Counted from the stretch's first letter, positions 9,654-20,222 are shown. The stretch is 57,217 nt of DNA from Deinococcus fonticola (GCF_004634215.1 NZ_SMMH01000024.1:1-57217), one strand, 5' to 3'. Notes: generated from the letters alone by a model not told the origin. A program made the numbers and translations.

Positions 9654-10364
9654 ATGATGTCTGACCCCACTTCCCCACCTCCTTCAAACGTGCCGCGTGG
9701 CCTGCTGATCGTGATTACCGGGGCGTCCGGCGTGGGCAAAGGCACCCTGCGGGAGAAATGGCTGGCCGGGCAGGACGTGTTCTACAGCACGTCGTGGACG
9801 ACCCGGGAACCGCGCGAGGGCGAAATGAATGGGCGCGAATACGTGTTCGTCACGCCCCAGGAGTTTCTGGACAAGGCCCGCCAGGACGGTTTTCTGGAGC
9901 ACGCGCAGTTTGTGGGGAACCACTACGGCACGCCCATCGAACCCATCGAAGAGGCCCTGGCCCGGGGTCAGGACGTCGTGCTGGAAATCGAGGTGGAGGG
10001 AGCCATGCAGGTGCAAGAACGCCTGGGCGACGAGGCGATTCTGGTGTTCATCATGCCGCCCAGCCTGACCGAGCTCCGCCGCCGCCTGACCGGGCGGGCC
10101 ACCGAAACGCCCGAGCGCATCGAGAAACGCCTGACCCGCGCCGTGGGCGAGATCCGCGAAGCGCACAAGTTCCGGTACGTGGTGGTGAACGACGACCTGG
10201 AGCGGGCCGCCCAGGAAATGCTGGCGGTGCAGCACGCCGAGCGGGCCGCCCGGAAAGCGCCGGATCAGTGGACGCCCGAGGATCACGCGGCCTCGCGGGC
10301 GGCGCAGCGCGTTCACAGCCGCAACCTGAGTTCTGCCGATCTGGAACAGGTGGTGAACAGCTAA
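9654..10364 (+). CDS. gmk: Guanylate kinase
   Basis: Phosphorylates GMP to GDP with ATP in purine nucleotide synthesis. 236 residues from this start. P-loop [10 protein letters not shown] (near residue 23), GMP-binding [21 protein letters not shown] (split across strands and loops), NHYGTP and the lid [14 protein letters not shown] are all present. The start was chosen because TATGCT lies 7 nt upstream; ATG 9657 or 9642 are alternatives. The C-terminal 35 residues extend past the usual end and are charged. The macrodomain gene starts 2 bp after the stop, so the two are probably one transcript. Confidence 0.95.
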   Translation: MMSDPTSPPPSNVPRGLLIVITGASGVGKGTLREKWLAGQDVFYSTSWTTREPREGEMNGREYVFVTPQEFLDKARQDGFLEHAQFVGNHYGTPIEPIEEALARGQDVVLEIEVEGAMQVQERLGDEAILVFIMPPSLTELRRRLTGRATETPERIEKRLTRAVGEIREAHKFRYVVVNDDLERAAQEMLAVQHAERAARKAPDQWTPEDHAASRAAQRVHSRNLSSADLEQVVNS

Positions 10365-10366
10365 GG

Positions 10367-10885
10367 ATGCCGCTGGAACTGGTTCAGGGCGACATTGCGC
10401 ACCAACCCGTGGACGCCGTGGTGACTGCCGCGAACAGGCAGCTGATGGGCGGGGGTGGGGTGGACGGCGTAATTCACCGCGCCGCCGGGCCGGAACTGTT
10501 GCGGGCCATCCGGCAGCTGGGGGGCACGCCCACGGGGACGGCGGTCATCACGCCCGCTTTTCAGCTGAGCGAACGGGGCAACCGCTTCGTGATTCACGCG
10601 GTCGGCCCGGTGTGGCGCGGTGGGCAACACGGGGAAGCGCCGCTGCTGGCAGGCGCCTATCGCCACAGCCTGCAACTCGCGGCGGACAACGGCTGCCAAT
10701 CCATCGCGTTTCCGTCCATCAGCACGGGCGTGTACGGTTACCCGGTGCAGCAGGCCGCGCCAGTCGCCCTGAACACCGTGCTGGAGTTCCTGCAAGAACA
10801 CCCCGCGCTGCGGGTGCGCCTGGTGCTGTATGACGCGGGCACCCTGAGCGTGTTTCAGCGGGCCTTGAAGCAGTTAAAGTCGTAA
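10367..10885 (+). CDS. Macrodomain protein (ADP-ribose-acetyl hydrolase type)
   Basis: 172 residues forming a single macrodomain. It starts [20 protein letters not shown], with [21 protein letters not shown] as the ribose/diphosphate-binding loop (Asn, the Gly run, Asp) and [19 protein letters not shown] as the second phosphate loop. The family hydrolyses O-acetyl-ADP-ribose or removes ADP-ribose from proteins or nucleic acids. It starts 2 bp after gmk. Its last 12 bp overlap the end of the convergent rhodanese gene. Confidence 0.92.
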   Translation: MPLELVQGDIAHQPVDAVVTAANRQLMGGGGVDGVIHRAAGPELLRAIRQLGGTPTGTAVITPAFQLSERGNRFVIHAVGPVWRGGQHGEAPLLAGAYRHSLQLAADNGCQSIAFPSISTGVYGYPVQQAAPVALNTVLEFLQEHPALRVRLVLYDAGTLSVFQRALKQLKS

Positions 10886-11740
10886 TGACGGCTGGTCACC
10901 CATCGCCAGACCCCTGGAGTCGTCGCTGATCCAGTCGCTCCACGAGCCGGGGTAGAGGCGGTTGTGCGGCCCCAGCGGCACGCCGGCCAGTTCGCGGGCC
11001 AGCAGGTTGGGCGTGGCGCTGACACCACTGCCGCAGTAGGCGATGGTGGGCGCGGCCCCGGCGTCCAGGTGAGCACGCAGCTCCTCCACCTTCCGGTAGG
11101 TGCCGTCGGGGTTCAGGGCGCCGCCAAAGGGGCGGTTCACGGCGCCGGGAATGTGTCCGGCCTTGCGGTCCAGGGGTTCGGTCTCGCCGCTGTAGCGGTT
11201 GGGGGCGCGGGAGTCGATCAGCAGCACGTCCGCGGCGCGGTGTTGAACGTCGTGAGCCTCGGCCACCATGTCCGGTTGCACGTCAGGCGTGAAGGTCGTG
11301 GGGGCGTGCTCGGGTTCTGCGGTGCTGATTGATCCGCCCGCCCGCAGGTAAGCGGGCCAGCCGCCGTCCAGCACGTACACTTCGCGGTGACCTAGCCAGC
11401 GCAGCAGCCACCAGGCGCGCGAGGCATAAAAATCCCCGCCCGCCGCGTGATCCGCGTAACACACCACCACACTGTCATTTCCGATGCCCACCTGGCCCAG
11501 CCAGGCCGCAAAGTCCTGCGCGTCGGGCAACGGGTGTCTGCCGCCGACGCCGTTTTCCTGTACCGGGCCACTTAAATCCGTTTCCAGATCGGCGTAAATG
11601 GCTCCGGGGACGTGGCCTTCCAGGTACGCGATGCGGCCCAGCAGAGGGTCGCTCAGGGCGTAGCGGCAGTCCAGCACGCGCAATTGGGGGTCGTTCAGGT
11701 GCGCGGTGAGCCACTCGGCACTTTTCAGCGGGGAGGTCAT
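10874..11740 (-). CDS. Two-domain rhodanese (thiosulfate / 3-mercaptopyruvate sulfurtransferase)
   Basis: 288 residues, two rhodanese domains. The N-terminal inactive domain covers [12 protein letters not shown] to [16 protein letters not shown]; the C-terminal domain carries the active-site loop [12 protein letters not shown] with the catalytic Cys that accepts sulfane sulfur. CGSGV followed by Ser/Thr-Ala matches the CGSGVTA subgroup. The ATG at 11740 has TGGAG upstream; a longer in-frame start is not supported. It is the last gene of a leftward group with an ABM-like protein and a LysM-M23 peptidase, and its end overlaps the macrodomain gene. Confidence 0.92.
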   Translation of the reverse strand: MTSPLKSAEWLTAHLNDPQLRVLDCRYALSDPLLGRIAYLEGHVPGAIYADLETDLSGPVQENGVGGRHPLPDAQDFAAWLGQVGIGNDSVVVCYADHAAGGDFYASRAWWLLRWLGHREVYVLDGGWPAYLRAGGSISTAEPEHAPTTFTPDVQPDMVAEAHDVQHRAADVLLIDSRAPNRYSGETEPLDRKAGHIPGAVNRPFGGALNPDGTYRKVEELRAHLDAGAAPTIAYCGSGVSATPNLLARELAGVPLGPHNRLYPGSWSDWISDDSRGLAMGDQPSLRL

Positions 11741-11768
11741 GCTCCAGGGTACGCCACACGCGCGCCGG

Positions 11769-12026
11769 TCAGGGACGGGCCTCCAGCACCGTGAACACCC
11801 AGTGCTTCGCCCCATCCGGCACAGGCAGGGATGGGGGTTCACCCGCCCAGCGACTGGCGATCAGGGCCAGCTGCGGTTGCGCGGGACTGGACAGCAATTC
11901 CGCGCCTCGAAAACCCGCCTGGCTGGGCAGGGCGTCCAGCACACCTCGCAGCACCTGGACGGCGTCCGGGCCGCTTAATTCCACGTACCATACGGAGGCC
12001 ACCCTCTCCACGTGCTGATCAGCCAT
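11769..12026 (-). CDS. Small protein, possibly ABM/ferredoxin-like fold
   Basis: 85 residues starting [20 protein letters not shown]. The alternating strand-helix-strand pattern ([45 protein letters not shown]) resembles antibiotic biosynthesis monooxygenase-like dimeric alpha/beta barrels, but no catalytic residue can be fixed. It starts 4 bp after the M23 peptidase stop and ends 28 bp before the rhodanese gene. TACGAT lies 7 nt before its ATG, so it may also have its own promoter. Function unknown. Confidence 0.7.
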   Translation of the reverse strand: MADQHVERVASVWYVELSGPDAVQVLRGVLDALPSQAGFRGAELLSSPAQPQLALIASRWAGEPPSLPVPDGAKHWVFTVLEARP

Positions 12027-12030
12027 GGGC

Positions 12031-12891
12031 TTAATCGTAAAGGCTCATGGGATTTTTGGGGTTCCAGCGCATGTAGGTGCCGTAATGCAAATGAGTGCCG
12101 GTGCTGTGCCCGGTGTTGCCCACCCGGCCCACGGGCTGGCCCTGCCGCACCAGCTCGCCCGCTTTCACGAGGTTCTGGCTGAGGTGGGCGTAGCGGGTAA
12201 TCCAGCCGTCCGGATGCTCCAGCACGACCGTCCAACCCCAGCCGCGCTCGAAGTCGGCGCGGGATTCCAGCACGCGACCACTGCGGGGCGCCAGCACCGG
12301 CGTGCCGTGCGGCGCGACGATGTCCACGCCGTAATGCATGGCGCTGTCGCCGTCCAGTTCACGTTCGCCGAAACCGCTGCTGACCCTGTGATAGCCGGGC
12401 ACCGGCCACAGCCAGTCCTGGCTGGCACCGCGGGCAGGGTCGACGCGCACGCCCGCGGTGCGAATAACCGGCTTGCTGGTCGCCCGCACGCGCGCCGGCT
12501 GGCCCACCCCGGCGGCGACCTGCTGCCCCGGAATGGTGATGACCGCGCCAGCCCAGACGTTTTTGCCGCTCCTGTACACGGGGTTGGCGTGCAGAAGCTG
12601 GGCGAGCTTCAGGTTGAACTTGTGGGCGATGGTGGTCAGGTTTTCCCCGGCTTTCACGTGGTACTTCTGGCCGGGCGTGTGCCGGTTGGGCAGTTGAATG
12701 ATCCCGCCGATCTTCACGACGCTGCTGCTTTTCAGGCTGGGGTTCACGGCGCGAATCTGCGAGACGCTGACGCCGGCCCGCGCGGCAATGCCGATCAGGG
12801 TGTCGCCGGTTTTGACGCGGTAGGGGGTGGCGGCCAGGCTGGAGCTGCCCAGCGTCAAGGCCAGGAGCAAGGGGGTTATGGAAGCCCTCAT
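12031..12891 (-). CDS. Secreted LysM-M23 family metallopeptidase
   Basis: 286 residues: signal peptide (residues 1-20), LysM repeat 1 (about 24-68, YRVKTGDTLIGIAARAGVSV), LysM repeat 2 (about 77-121, YHVKAGENLTTIAHKFNLKL), a basic linker, then an M23 domain (about 160-286). Zinc ligands are visible in MHYGVDIVAPHG (HxxxD) and THLHYGT (HxH). M23 enzymes cut peptide cross-links in peptidoglycan; LysM domains hold them on the wall. First gene of the leftward group with the ABM-like and rhodanese genes. TATGCT lies 9 nt upstream of the ATG. Confidence 0.92.
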   Translation of the reverse strand: MRASITPLLLALTLGSSSLAATPYRVKTGDTLIGIAARAGVSVSQIRAVNPSLKSSSVVKIGGIIQLPNRHTPGQKYHVKAGENLTTIAHKFNLKLAQLLHANPVYRSGKNVWAGAVITIPGQQVAAGVGQPARVRATSKPVIRTAGVRVDPARGASQDWLWPVPGYHRVSSGFGERELDGDSAMHYGVDIVAPHGTPVLAPRSGRVLESRADFERGWGWTVVLEHPDGWITRYAHLSQNLVKAGELVRQGQPVGRVGNTGHSTGTHLHYGTYMRWNPKNPMSLYD

Positions 12892-12990
12892 GGGAGACTC
12901 AGCATAAACATTCCATGAAGGGAAAGGGAAGAGGCAAAGTGGGGAAATTCACGGTTTGAAACAGCCTTTTTCTGTGCAGGGCAGATGCGC

Positions 12991-12996
12991 TAGGCT
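12991..12996 (+). promoter_or_regulatory. -10 box (TAGGCT) of truA
   Basis: TAGGCT ends 7 nt before GTG 13004 and fixes this start over longer in-frame options. Confidence 0.5.
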
Positions 12997-13003
12997 GGGT
13001 TCC

Positions 13004-13828
13004 GTGCCGGACTTAGTTGAACGTCAAATCTATACTCCGCCGCCCGGGTTTCGTCGGCTGCACCTGCGGGTGGCCTGGGACGGGCGGGACTTCGCGGGGT
13101 GGCAGGCGCAGCGCCACGCCCCCAGCGTGCAGGACACCCTGCAAGCGGCGCTGGGCCAGCTGGGCGGCGTTCAGGCTTTCCGTGCCGTGGCGGCCGGGCG
13201 CACCGACGCCGGCGTTCATGCCGAGGACATGCCGCTGCACTGGGACGTTCCCGCCGCTTTCCGATTGCCGGTGGAGAAACTGGCCCGCGCCCTGAATGCC
13301 CACCTGCCGCCCAGCGTGGCGGTGCTGGACGCGCAGCCCGCCCCGCCGGACTTTCACGCCCGCTTCTCGTGCACCGGGCGGCGTTACGTTTACCGCCTGC
13401 TGGTCTCGCCGCAGCGCCACCCGCTGCACCAGGGCCGCGCCCTGCATGTGGTCACGCCGCTGGACGCCGCGGCCATGAACAGCGCCGCTCGCCTGCTGGT
13501 CGGCACGCACGATTTCGCGGCGTTCGCCACCCAGGAAGACCGGCAGACCATGCGTGAACTGCGCCGGCTGGAGGTGCACCCCGGCCTGCTGGTGTGGGAC
13601 ATTCACGTTCACGGCGAGAGTTTCCTGCGCCACATGGTGCGCGGCCTGGTCGGCACACTGCTGCTGGTGGGGCAGGGCAAACTGAAGCCGGCCGACGTGC
13701 AGGCCGTCCTGGCCTCGCGCCAGCGGGCCCAGGCCGGCGCGAACGTGGCCCCGCACGGCCTGTATTTCGCCGGGGCCGAGTACGGCCTGCGCCAGAAAGC
13801 GGATGGCCCGAACCAGACCATTGGGTGA
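13004..13828 (+). CDS. truA: tRNA pseudouridine(38-40) synthase TruA
   Basis: 274 residues. It converts uridines 38-40 of the tRNA anticodon arm to pseudouridine. [11 protein letters not shown] carries the catalytic Asp, [20 protein letters not shown] is the N-terminal TruA signature, and [13 protein letters not shown] and [14 protein letters not shown] are conserved C-terminal blocks. The GTG start lies 7 nt after TAGGCT. It diverges from the M23 operon. Two hairpins follow before hen1. Confidence 0.95.
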   Translation: MPDLVERQIYTPPPGFRRLHLRVAWDGRDFAGWQAQRHAPSVQDTLQAALGQLGGVQAFRAVAAGRTDAGVHAEDMPLHWDVPAAFRLPVEKLARALNAHLPPSVAVLDAQPAPPDFHARFSCTGRRYVYRLLVSPQRHPLHQGRALHVVTPLDAAAMNSAARLLVGTHDFAAFATQEDRQTMRELRRLEVHPGLLVWDIHVHGESFLRHMVRGLVGTLLLVGQGKLKPADVQAVLASRQRAQAGANVAPHGLYFAGAEYGLRQKADGPNQTIG

Positions 13829-13847
13829 AGCGGCTTCCGTCTGTTTC

Positions 13848-13880
13848 GTCAACAAACCGGCACCTCACCGGTTTGTCGAC
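13848..13880. repeat. Hairpin downstream of truA
   Basis: ACAAACCGG (13852-13860) pairs with CCGGTTTGT (13868-13876), and outer GTC/GAC arms extend it with one mismatch. There is no T tract, so its role as a terminator is uncertain. Confidence 0.5.
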
Positions 13881-13920
13881 TCCACGCCCGGAACCCGCCC
13901 TGCTCCCACTCGCTTCGCTC

Positions 13921-13957
13921 GGACTGAATCACTTCGTAGGTGATTCAATCGGAGTCC
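13921..13957. repeat. Two-part hairpin before hen1
   Basis: GGACT plus GAATCAC (13921-13932) pair with GTGATTC (13940-13946) and AGTCC (13953-13957), with an AATCGG bulge. The CGGACTCCGATT-type wording resembles small dispersed repeats of deinococci and weakly resembles one end of the elements at 24.8 and 45.4 kb. Confidence 0.45.
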
Positions 13958-13975
13958 ATATAACCTGTCAGCAAG

Positions 13976-15343
13976 ATGCTGCTGACCCTCTCGACCACGC
14001 ACCAGCCGGCCACCGACCTGGGCTTCGTGCTGATGAAACATCCGGAGCGCGTGCTGGAACGCGAACTGCCGTTCGGGAAGGCCACGGTGTTCTATCCGGA
14101 AGCCTCGGCGAGGCGCTGCACGGTGGCCCTGCTGCTGGAGGTCGACCCGGTGGCCCTGTCGCGCACCACGCGCGCGGCCGAGGGGAAGCCGCTGGAACCG
14201 TACGTGAACGACCGGCCCTACGCGGCGGGCAGTTTCCTGGCGGTGGCGCTGCGCGACGCTTTCGGCACTGCCATGACCGGGACCAGCCGGGAGCGGCCGG
14301 AACTGGCAGACACGCCCCTGGCGCTGAGCGTGGAGGTGCCGTGCATCGCCGCGCGTGGCCCGGCAGACCTGCCCGGGCGCCTGTTCGGGCCGCTGGGATA
14401 CGCGGTGCAGACCGAGGCCATTCCCCTCGACCCGCTGTACCCGGAGTGGGGCGAGCGGCCTTACCTGAAGTTGCGGCTGTCCGGTACGGTGAAAGTCGCG
14501 CACCTGCTGAAACACCTGTATGTGCTGCTGCCCGTGCTGGACGGAAGGAAGCACTACTACCTGAACGACACCGAGGTGGACAAGCTGCTGCGCCACGGCG
14601 AAGGTTGGCTGGACACCCACCCGGAGCGCGGACTCATCGCGGCCCGTTACCTGCGCTTCCGCGAACTGGTGCGCCAGGCCACCCCCCACTTCACGGTTCA
14701 GGAGGAGACGGTTCAGGACGGGGAACAGGCGGCCGGGCCACCGGAAACTGGGCTGCGCCTGCACGAGGAAAGGCTGGACGCGGTGGCGCAGCTGCTCAGG
14801 GACAGCGGGGCCAGGCGCGTCCTCGACCTGGGGTGCGGCGAGGGCAAACTGCTGCGCCGCCTGCTGCCCGCGCCGCAGTTCCGTGAACTGGTGGGCCTGG
14901 ACATCAGCGCCCGGACCCTGGAAATCGCCGCCGAAAACCTGAAATTGCAGGAACGCCCGGAGTTAAGTGAGCGTGTAAAACTTCTGCACGGCAGCCTGGC
15001 TTACCCGGACTCGCGCCTGAAAGGCTTCGACGCCGCCGCGCTGGTCGAGGTGATCGAGCACCTGGAACCGCACCGGCTGGACGCCCTGAGCGCCAACCTG
15101 TTCGGGTTCGCCCGGCCCGCCACGGTCGTGCTGACCACACCGAACGCCGAGTACAACGAAACTTTCGAGAACCCGCGCGACCTGCGCCACCATGACCACC
15201 GCTTCGAGTGGACTCGCGCCGAGTTTCAGGCCTGGGCCACCGCTGCCGCCGGGAAGTACGGGTACGGCGTGCGTTTCGGGCCGCTGGGCGACGTTCACCC
15301 GGAGTACGGCCCGATCACGCAGATGGCAGTGTTTACCCGCTGA
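13976..15343 (+). CDS. Bacterial Hen1-type 3'-terminal RNA ribose 2'-O-methyltransferase
   Basis: 455 residues. The N-terminal half (about 1-240: MLLTLSTTHQPATDLGFVLM, then MKHPERVLERELPFG) is the module typical of bacterial Hen1. The C-terminal half is a methyltransferase with SAM-binding RVLDLGCGEGKLLRRL and the Hen1 metal motif EVIEHLEPHRLD plus HHDHRFEWTRAEFQAW. In other bacteria Hen1 methylates the 3' end of cut RNA before ligation by Pnkp, and the two genes are adjacent. Here neither neighbour is pnkp. TATAAC lies 11 nt before the ATG. Confidence 0.9.
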   Translation: MLLTLSTTHQPATDLGFVLMKHPERVLERELPFGKATVFYPEASARRCTVALLLEVDPVALSRTTRAAEGKPLEPYVNDRPYAAGSFLAVALRDAFGTAMTGTSRERPELADTPLALSVEVPCIAARGPADLPGRLFGPLGYAVQTEAIPLDPLYPEWGERPYLKLRLSGTVKVAHLLKHLYVLLPVLDGRKHYYLNDTEVDKLLRHGEGWLDTHPERGLIAARYLRFRELVRQATPHFTVQEETVQDGEQAAGPPETGLRLHEERLDAVAQLLRDSGARRVLDLGCGEGKLLRRLLPAPQFRELVGLDISARTLEIAAENLKLQERPELSERVKLLHGSLAYPDSRLKGFDAAALVEVIEHLEPHRLDALSANLFGFARPATVVLTTPNAEYNETFENPRDLRHHDHRFEWTRAEFQAWATAAAGKYGYGVRFGPLGDVHPEYGPITQMAVFTR

Positions 15344-15355
15344 AGGAGGCCCAGC

Positions 15356-16657
15356 CTACCCCGCGCGGCCGTCCTGCACGATGAACCCGGCAGGCGGCTG
15401 AATCAGCAGCCGGTCCACGCGCGGGCCGTCCATGTCCATGACCTCAATGCGCCACTCGCCGACCTCCAGGCTGGAACCCACCTGCGGAAAGTCCCCGAAC
15501 ACGTGCAGAACGTAGCCGGCGACCGTGCTGAAGTCCTCGCGCTCCAGGGCAGGCAGCGGCAGCACCTCACGCAGTTCGTGCATGGGCAGGCCGCCGTCCA
15601 CCAGGTAACTGCCGTCGTCGCGGCGCACGATCTCGTCCATGCCGGGTTCGGTGACTTCCACGCCGGCCATGTTCGAGAGCAGGTCGGCGATGCTGAGGAC
15701 GCCGCTGAAGTCGCCGTACTCGTCCACGACCACGGCCAGGCGCTGGTGGCCTTCCTCTTCCATACGTTTCAGGGCGTCCTCGGCCCAGGCCGACTCGGGC
15801 AGGTACAGGGCGGGGTTCACGTATTCACTGAGGGGTTGGCCCTCGTGAACGGCGCGCAGAATTTCCTTGACCGACACCTGCCCGATGATGTCGTCCTGAT
15901 CGCCGCGCACAGCGTACACGCTGTGATCGGTACTCAGCACCAGCGGCACGATGTCGCTCATGGGCGTGTTCACACTGAGGGTGATGGCGTCGGTGCGCGG
16001 GGTCATCAGGTCGCGCACGCGGCGGTCATTGAAGCGCAGCACCGAGGCGATGCGTTCCTGCTCGGCGTCCTCCAGACTGCCACTCTCGGCGGCCTGCTTG
16101 ACGATGGCTTTCACGTCCTCCTCGGTAATCACCTCGGGCGCTTCGCCGCGCATGCCCAGCAGCGCCAGCAGGCCGCGGGTGGTCACCTCCAGCAGCCACA
16201 CCACGGGCCGGGCCACCACGCTCAGGCCTGAGAAGAACGGCGCGACCCGGGCCGCCAGCCCTTCGGGGTCACGCAGCGCAATGCTTTTGGGCGCCAGTTC
16301 GCCCAGCACCAGCGACAGGAACGTGACCAGCAAAACGACGGCGATGTTCGCCACGGTGCGCGAGGCGTCGCCCACCAGCGGCCGGAACAGCGGCTCCACG
16401 TAACCGGTCAGGTTTTCACCTGCGAACACCGCGCTGATGGTACCGATCAGGGTAATGCCGATCTGCACGGTCGCCAGAAACGCCCCGGGCCGCTCGCTGA
16501 GCCGCACGGCGGACGCCGCGCCCCGGTTGCCGTTCGCCGCCGCTGACTCCAGCCGCGAACGCCGGGAAGACACCACCCCCAGCTCGGACGCGGAGAAAAA
16601 ACCGTTGATGATCAGCAGCACGATGAGAATGCCGAATTCCAGCCAGGGATTACCCAC
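15356..16657 (-). CDS. CNNM/CorC family transporter with CBS domains
   Basis: 433 residues: N-terminal DUF21 membrane domain (about 1-170, three to four membrane segments including FGILIVLLIINGFFSASELG), two CBS domains (about 190-310, VRDLMTPRTDAITL and QVSVKEILRAV), and a C-terminal CorC_HlyC domain (about 340-425). The family moves or senses Mg2+ and Co2+. The start is set at GTG 16657 because TACACT lies exactly 7 nt upstream; longer starts would place that promoter inside the gene. It faces hen1 tail to tail. Confidence 0.9.
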   Translation of the reverse strand: MGNPWLEFGILIVLLIINGFFSASELGVVSSRRSRLESAAANGNRGAASAVRLSERPGAFLATVQIGITLIGTISAVFAGENLTGYVEPLFRPLVGDASRTVANIAVVLLVTFLSLVLGELAPKSIALRDPEGLAARVAPFFSGLSVVARPVVWLLEVTTRGLLALLGMRGEAPEVITEEDVKAIVKQAAESGSLEDAEQERIASVLRFNDRRVRDLMTPRTDAITLSVNTPMSDIVPLVLSTDHSVYAVRGDQDDIIGQVSVKEILRAVHEGQPLSEYVNPALYLPESAWAEDALKRMEEEGHQRLAVVVDEYGDFSGVLSIADLLSNMAGVEVTEPGMDEIVRRDDGSYLVDGGLPMHELREVLPLPALEREDFSTVAGYVLHVFGDFPQVGSSLEVGEWRIEVMDMDGPRVDRLLIQPPAGFIVQDGRAG

Positions 16658-16664
16658 ACAGAGC

Positions 16665-16670
16665 AGTGTA
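16665..16670 (-). promoter_or_regulatory. -10 box (TACACT) of the CorC-like gene
   Basis: TACACT on the minus strand ends 7 nt before GTG 16657. Confidence 0.5.
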
Positions 16671-16859
16671 AAGGCTGGCCTTGACGACAGGGCGGAGTCC
16701 ATAGAACCGCTTAACCTCCTCCTGAAACGTTCCTGTGACAGAAGAACCGCCCCGGTCACCGCCTCGTTGTCGGCTTCCTGCTGGAATTGTTGGCGTGGCC
16801 CGGTGGTGTGGGTGTGCCCCCAGCAGTCACAGCCCTGGGCGGGGTAGAATTACGGGGTT

Positions 16860-18143
<1,284 letters not shown>

Positions 18144-18160
18144 GCCGAATCCACAGGGAG

Positions 18161-18188
18161 CGGTCAGCCTTCAGCGGCTGGCCGTTTT
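18161..18188 (+). terminator. Intrinsic terminator after odhB
   Basis: CGGTCAGCC (18161-18169) pairs with GGCTGGCCG (18176-18184) with one G-T pair, followed by TTTTC. Confidence 0.7.
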
Positions 18189-18192
18189 CTTT

Positions 18193-18198
18193 TACGCT
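18193..18198 (+). promoter_or_regulatory. -10 box (TACGCT) of the GNAT gene
   Basis: TACGCT ends 6 nt before GTG 18205. Confidence 0.45.
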
Positions 18199-18204
18199 GG
18201 GCAC

Positions 18205-18918
18205 GTGAATGTCCTGGAACTGATGCGGATGCAGGCCCGAACGCTGTACGAAGTGGATGAACAGCAGCGCCTACGCCGCGTTCCCGACCTGACCGCTCCC
18301 CAGACCGAATGGGAGCAGGCCCCACGTTTCTTTCTGGGCCGCACGCCAGCCGGAAACATCTGGCATGTCCGACATGACCTGCCCAGTGACCTCATGAATA
18401 AGCTGGACGCGCTGGGCCGCACCGAAACCCCGCTGCAAGCCGGTTCGGAACCCGGCCTGGCCGCGCAGGTTCGGGCGCTGCTGGGTGGGGGAGAGGAGTG
18501 GCGCGGCCCGGCATATCTGCTGCCCGCACAAGCCGGCATAGGGCAAACTGGAACAGGGCAGGCCTTAGAGATAACTCTGGAGACCGCGCACCTGCTTCTG
18601 CCGAACTTTCCCGGAACGGCAGAACGCGCCCGCAAAGGCCACAACGGCCCTTTTACGGCGGTGATCGAGCACGGGCAGGCGGTGGCGGTGTGTTCCAGCG
18701 TGCGCCAGAGCGGTGCCGCAGCCGAGGCGGGCGTGTTCACCCTGGAAGGGTGGCGGGGCCAGGGGTACGCCGCGCAGGTGACCGCCCTGTGGGCGAATCT
18801 GGTGCGGGCACAGGGCCGGCTGCCGCTCTACAGCACCAGCTGGGAGAACACCGCATCGCAGGCCATGGCGCACAGACTGAACGGGCAGTGGTTCGGGGAG
18901 GACTGGTCGATTAAATAG
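18205..18918 (+). CDS. GNAT family N-acetyltransferase
   Basis: 237 residues with a C-terminal GNAT-like domain: NGPFTAVIEHGQAVAVCSS, then a motif-A equivalent in GVFTLEGWRGQGYAAQVT, then LPLYSTSWENTASQAMAHRL as the last strand and helix. The N-terminal 100 residues are less typical. It transfers an acetyl group from acetyl-CoA to an unknown amine. The GTG start follows TACGCT by 6 nt. Its stop lies in the first copy of a 15-bp tandem repeat shared with the end of convergent kbl. Confidence 0.8.
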   Translation: MNVLELMRMQARTLYEVDEQQRLRRVPDLTAPQTEWEQAPRFFLGRTPAGNIWHVRHDLPSDLMNKLDALGRTETPLQAGSEPGLAAQVRALLGGGEEWRGPAYLLPAQAGIGQTGTGQALEITLETAHLLLPNFPGTAERARKGHNGPFTAVIEHGQAVAVCSSVRQSGAAAEAGVFTLEGWRGQGYAAQVTALWANLVRAQGRLPLYSTSWENTASQAMAHRLNGQWFGEDWSIK

Positions 18919-18941
18919 TGCCCAGCTAAATAGTGCCCAGC
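18912..18941. repeat. 15-bp perfect tandem duplication at convergent gene ends
   Basis: TAAATAGTGCCCAGC occurs twice in a row (18912-18926, 18927-18941). It supplies the stop of the GNAT gene on one strand and of kbl on the other. Confidence 0.9.
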
Positions 18942-20110
18942 GCCTTCCCGACTTTCCCATAGGCTGCCAGCGCCTTTTCCAGGTCTTCTCTGGTGTGTTC
19001 GGCGGTGACGATGTTGCGGATGCGGGCCTGGCCCCGGGGCACGGTGGGGAAGCCCAGGCCCACGGCGAAAATGCCTTCGCGGAACAGTTGCCGGCTGGCC
19101 TCGAAGGCGGTTTCGGTTTCTCCGAACAGCACGGGCGTAATGGGCGTCTGGCTGCCCATGATGTCGAAGCCCAGGGTTTGCAGTTCGGCCTTGAAAAAGC
19201 GGGTGTTGTCCCACAGCCGCTCCATGAAACTGGGGTCGCTCTGCACCAGTTGCAGCGCGGCAGACAGGGCACCGACCACGGCGGGCGGCTGCGCGGTGGA
19301 AAACAGGTAAGGGCGGGCGCGGTTGATCAGGAGTTGCCGCAGATCGTGGTGGCCCGCCGCGTACCCGCCGACCACTCCCCAGGCTTTGCTGAGCGTGCCG
19401 ACCTGAATCACGTCGTCGGCGTGGTCGAAACCGAAGTGGTGCACGGTGCCGCGCCCGGCCTCGCCCAGTACGCCAGACCCGTGCGCGTCGTCCACGTAGG
19501 TCACTGCACCGTACTTGCGAGCAATGGTGACGATCTCGTCCAGTCTGGCGATGTCGCCGTCCATGCTGAACACGCCGTCCGTGACGACCAGTTTCAGGCC
19601 GTCGGTGTCGTTTTCCTGCAGCACGCGCTCCAGATCCTGCATGTCGGCGTGCTTGAACACCTTCTTGGTGGCTTTCGCCAGGCGCAACCCGTCAATGATG
19701 CTGGCGTGGTTCAGTTCGTCGCTGACGACCAGATCGCCGTCTTTCAGCAGGGTGCCCAGTACGCCCTGGTTGGTGGTGAAGCCGCTTTGCAGCACCAGGG
19801 CGCTGCCGGTGTGCTTGAACTGGGCCAGTTGCTCCTCGAAGTCCTCGTGGATGCGCAGGGTGCCGGCGATGGTACGCACCGCCCCGGCCCCCGCGCCCCA
19901 CTGGCGCAGGTACGCTTCGGCTTTCTCCTTCAGGGCGGGGTGGTCGGCGAACCCCAGATAATTGTTGCTGGCGAGGTTCACGACCTGCTGGCCGTCCACG
20001 CTGGTGCGGGCGCGGTTGGCCTGATCGAGCACGCGCGGGTGAATAAGCAGCCCGGAATCTTTCAGGCCGGTCAGTTCCGCCTGAAGCCGCTGGGACAGAG
20101 AAGTGGTCAT
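18926..20110 (-). CDS. kbl: Glycine C-acetyltransferase (2-amino-3-ketobutyrate CoA ligase) or AONS-type homologue
   Basis: 394 residues, an alpha-oxoamine synthase with PLP. The PLP Lys is in VGTLSKAWGVVGG (about residue 243); YVDDAHGSGVLGEAG and SMDGDIARLDEIV are conserved, with NYLGFADHPALK at the N-terminus. Kbl condenses glycine with acetyl-CoA, or cleaves 2-amino-3-oxobutyrate in threonine breakdown. A close paralogue family makes 8-amino-7-oxononanoate for biotin, and some Thermus enzymes are reported to do both. No tdh or bio gene is nearby. TAGACT lies 6 nt before the ATG. Confidence 0.88.
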   Translation of the reverse strand: MTTSLSQRLQAELTGLKDSGLLIHPRVLDQANRARTSVDGQQVVNLASNNYLGFADHPALKEKAEAYLRQWGAGAGAVRTIAGTLRIHEDFEEQLAQFKHTGSALVLQSGFTTNQGVLGTLLKDGDLVVSDELNHASIIDGLRLAKATKKVFKHADMQDLERVLQENDTDGLKLVVTDGVFSMDGDIARLDEIVTIARKYGAVTYVDDAHGSGVLGEAGRGTVHHFGFDHADDVIQVGTLSKAWGVVGGYAAGHHDLRQLLINRARPYLFSTAQPPAVVGALSAALQLVQSDPSFMERLWDNTRFFKAELQTLGFDIMGSQTPITPVLFGETETAFEASRQLFREGIFAVGLGFPTVPRGQARIRNIVTAEHTREDLEKALAAYGKVGKALGTI

Positions 20111-20116
20111 GTTTCC

Positions 20117-20122
20117 AGTCTA
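20117..20122 (-). promoter_or_regulatory. -10 box (TAGACT) of kbl
   Basis: TAGACT on the minus strand ends 6 nt before ATG 20110; TTGACC lies directly upstream of it. Confidence 0.5.
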
Positions 20123-20222
20123 CGGTCAAGGTGGAGGGGCAACCGTCTGGCGGGCACAGCGCGCTCAGGCCGGGAAAACGCCTGGCGGGCCGACCTGCAA
20201 CAAAAATGTAAGTCGGGACTTT

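Noticed and set aside
13829..13975. CRISPR or tRNA in the hairpin-rich gap before hen1
   Set aside because: No repeated units with spacers and no cloverleaf; just two separate hairpins.
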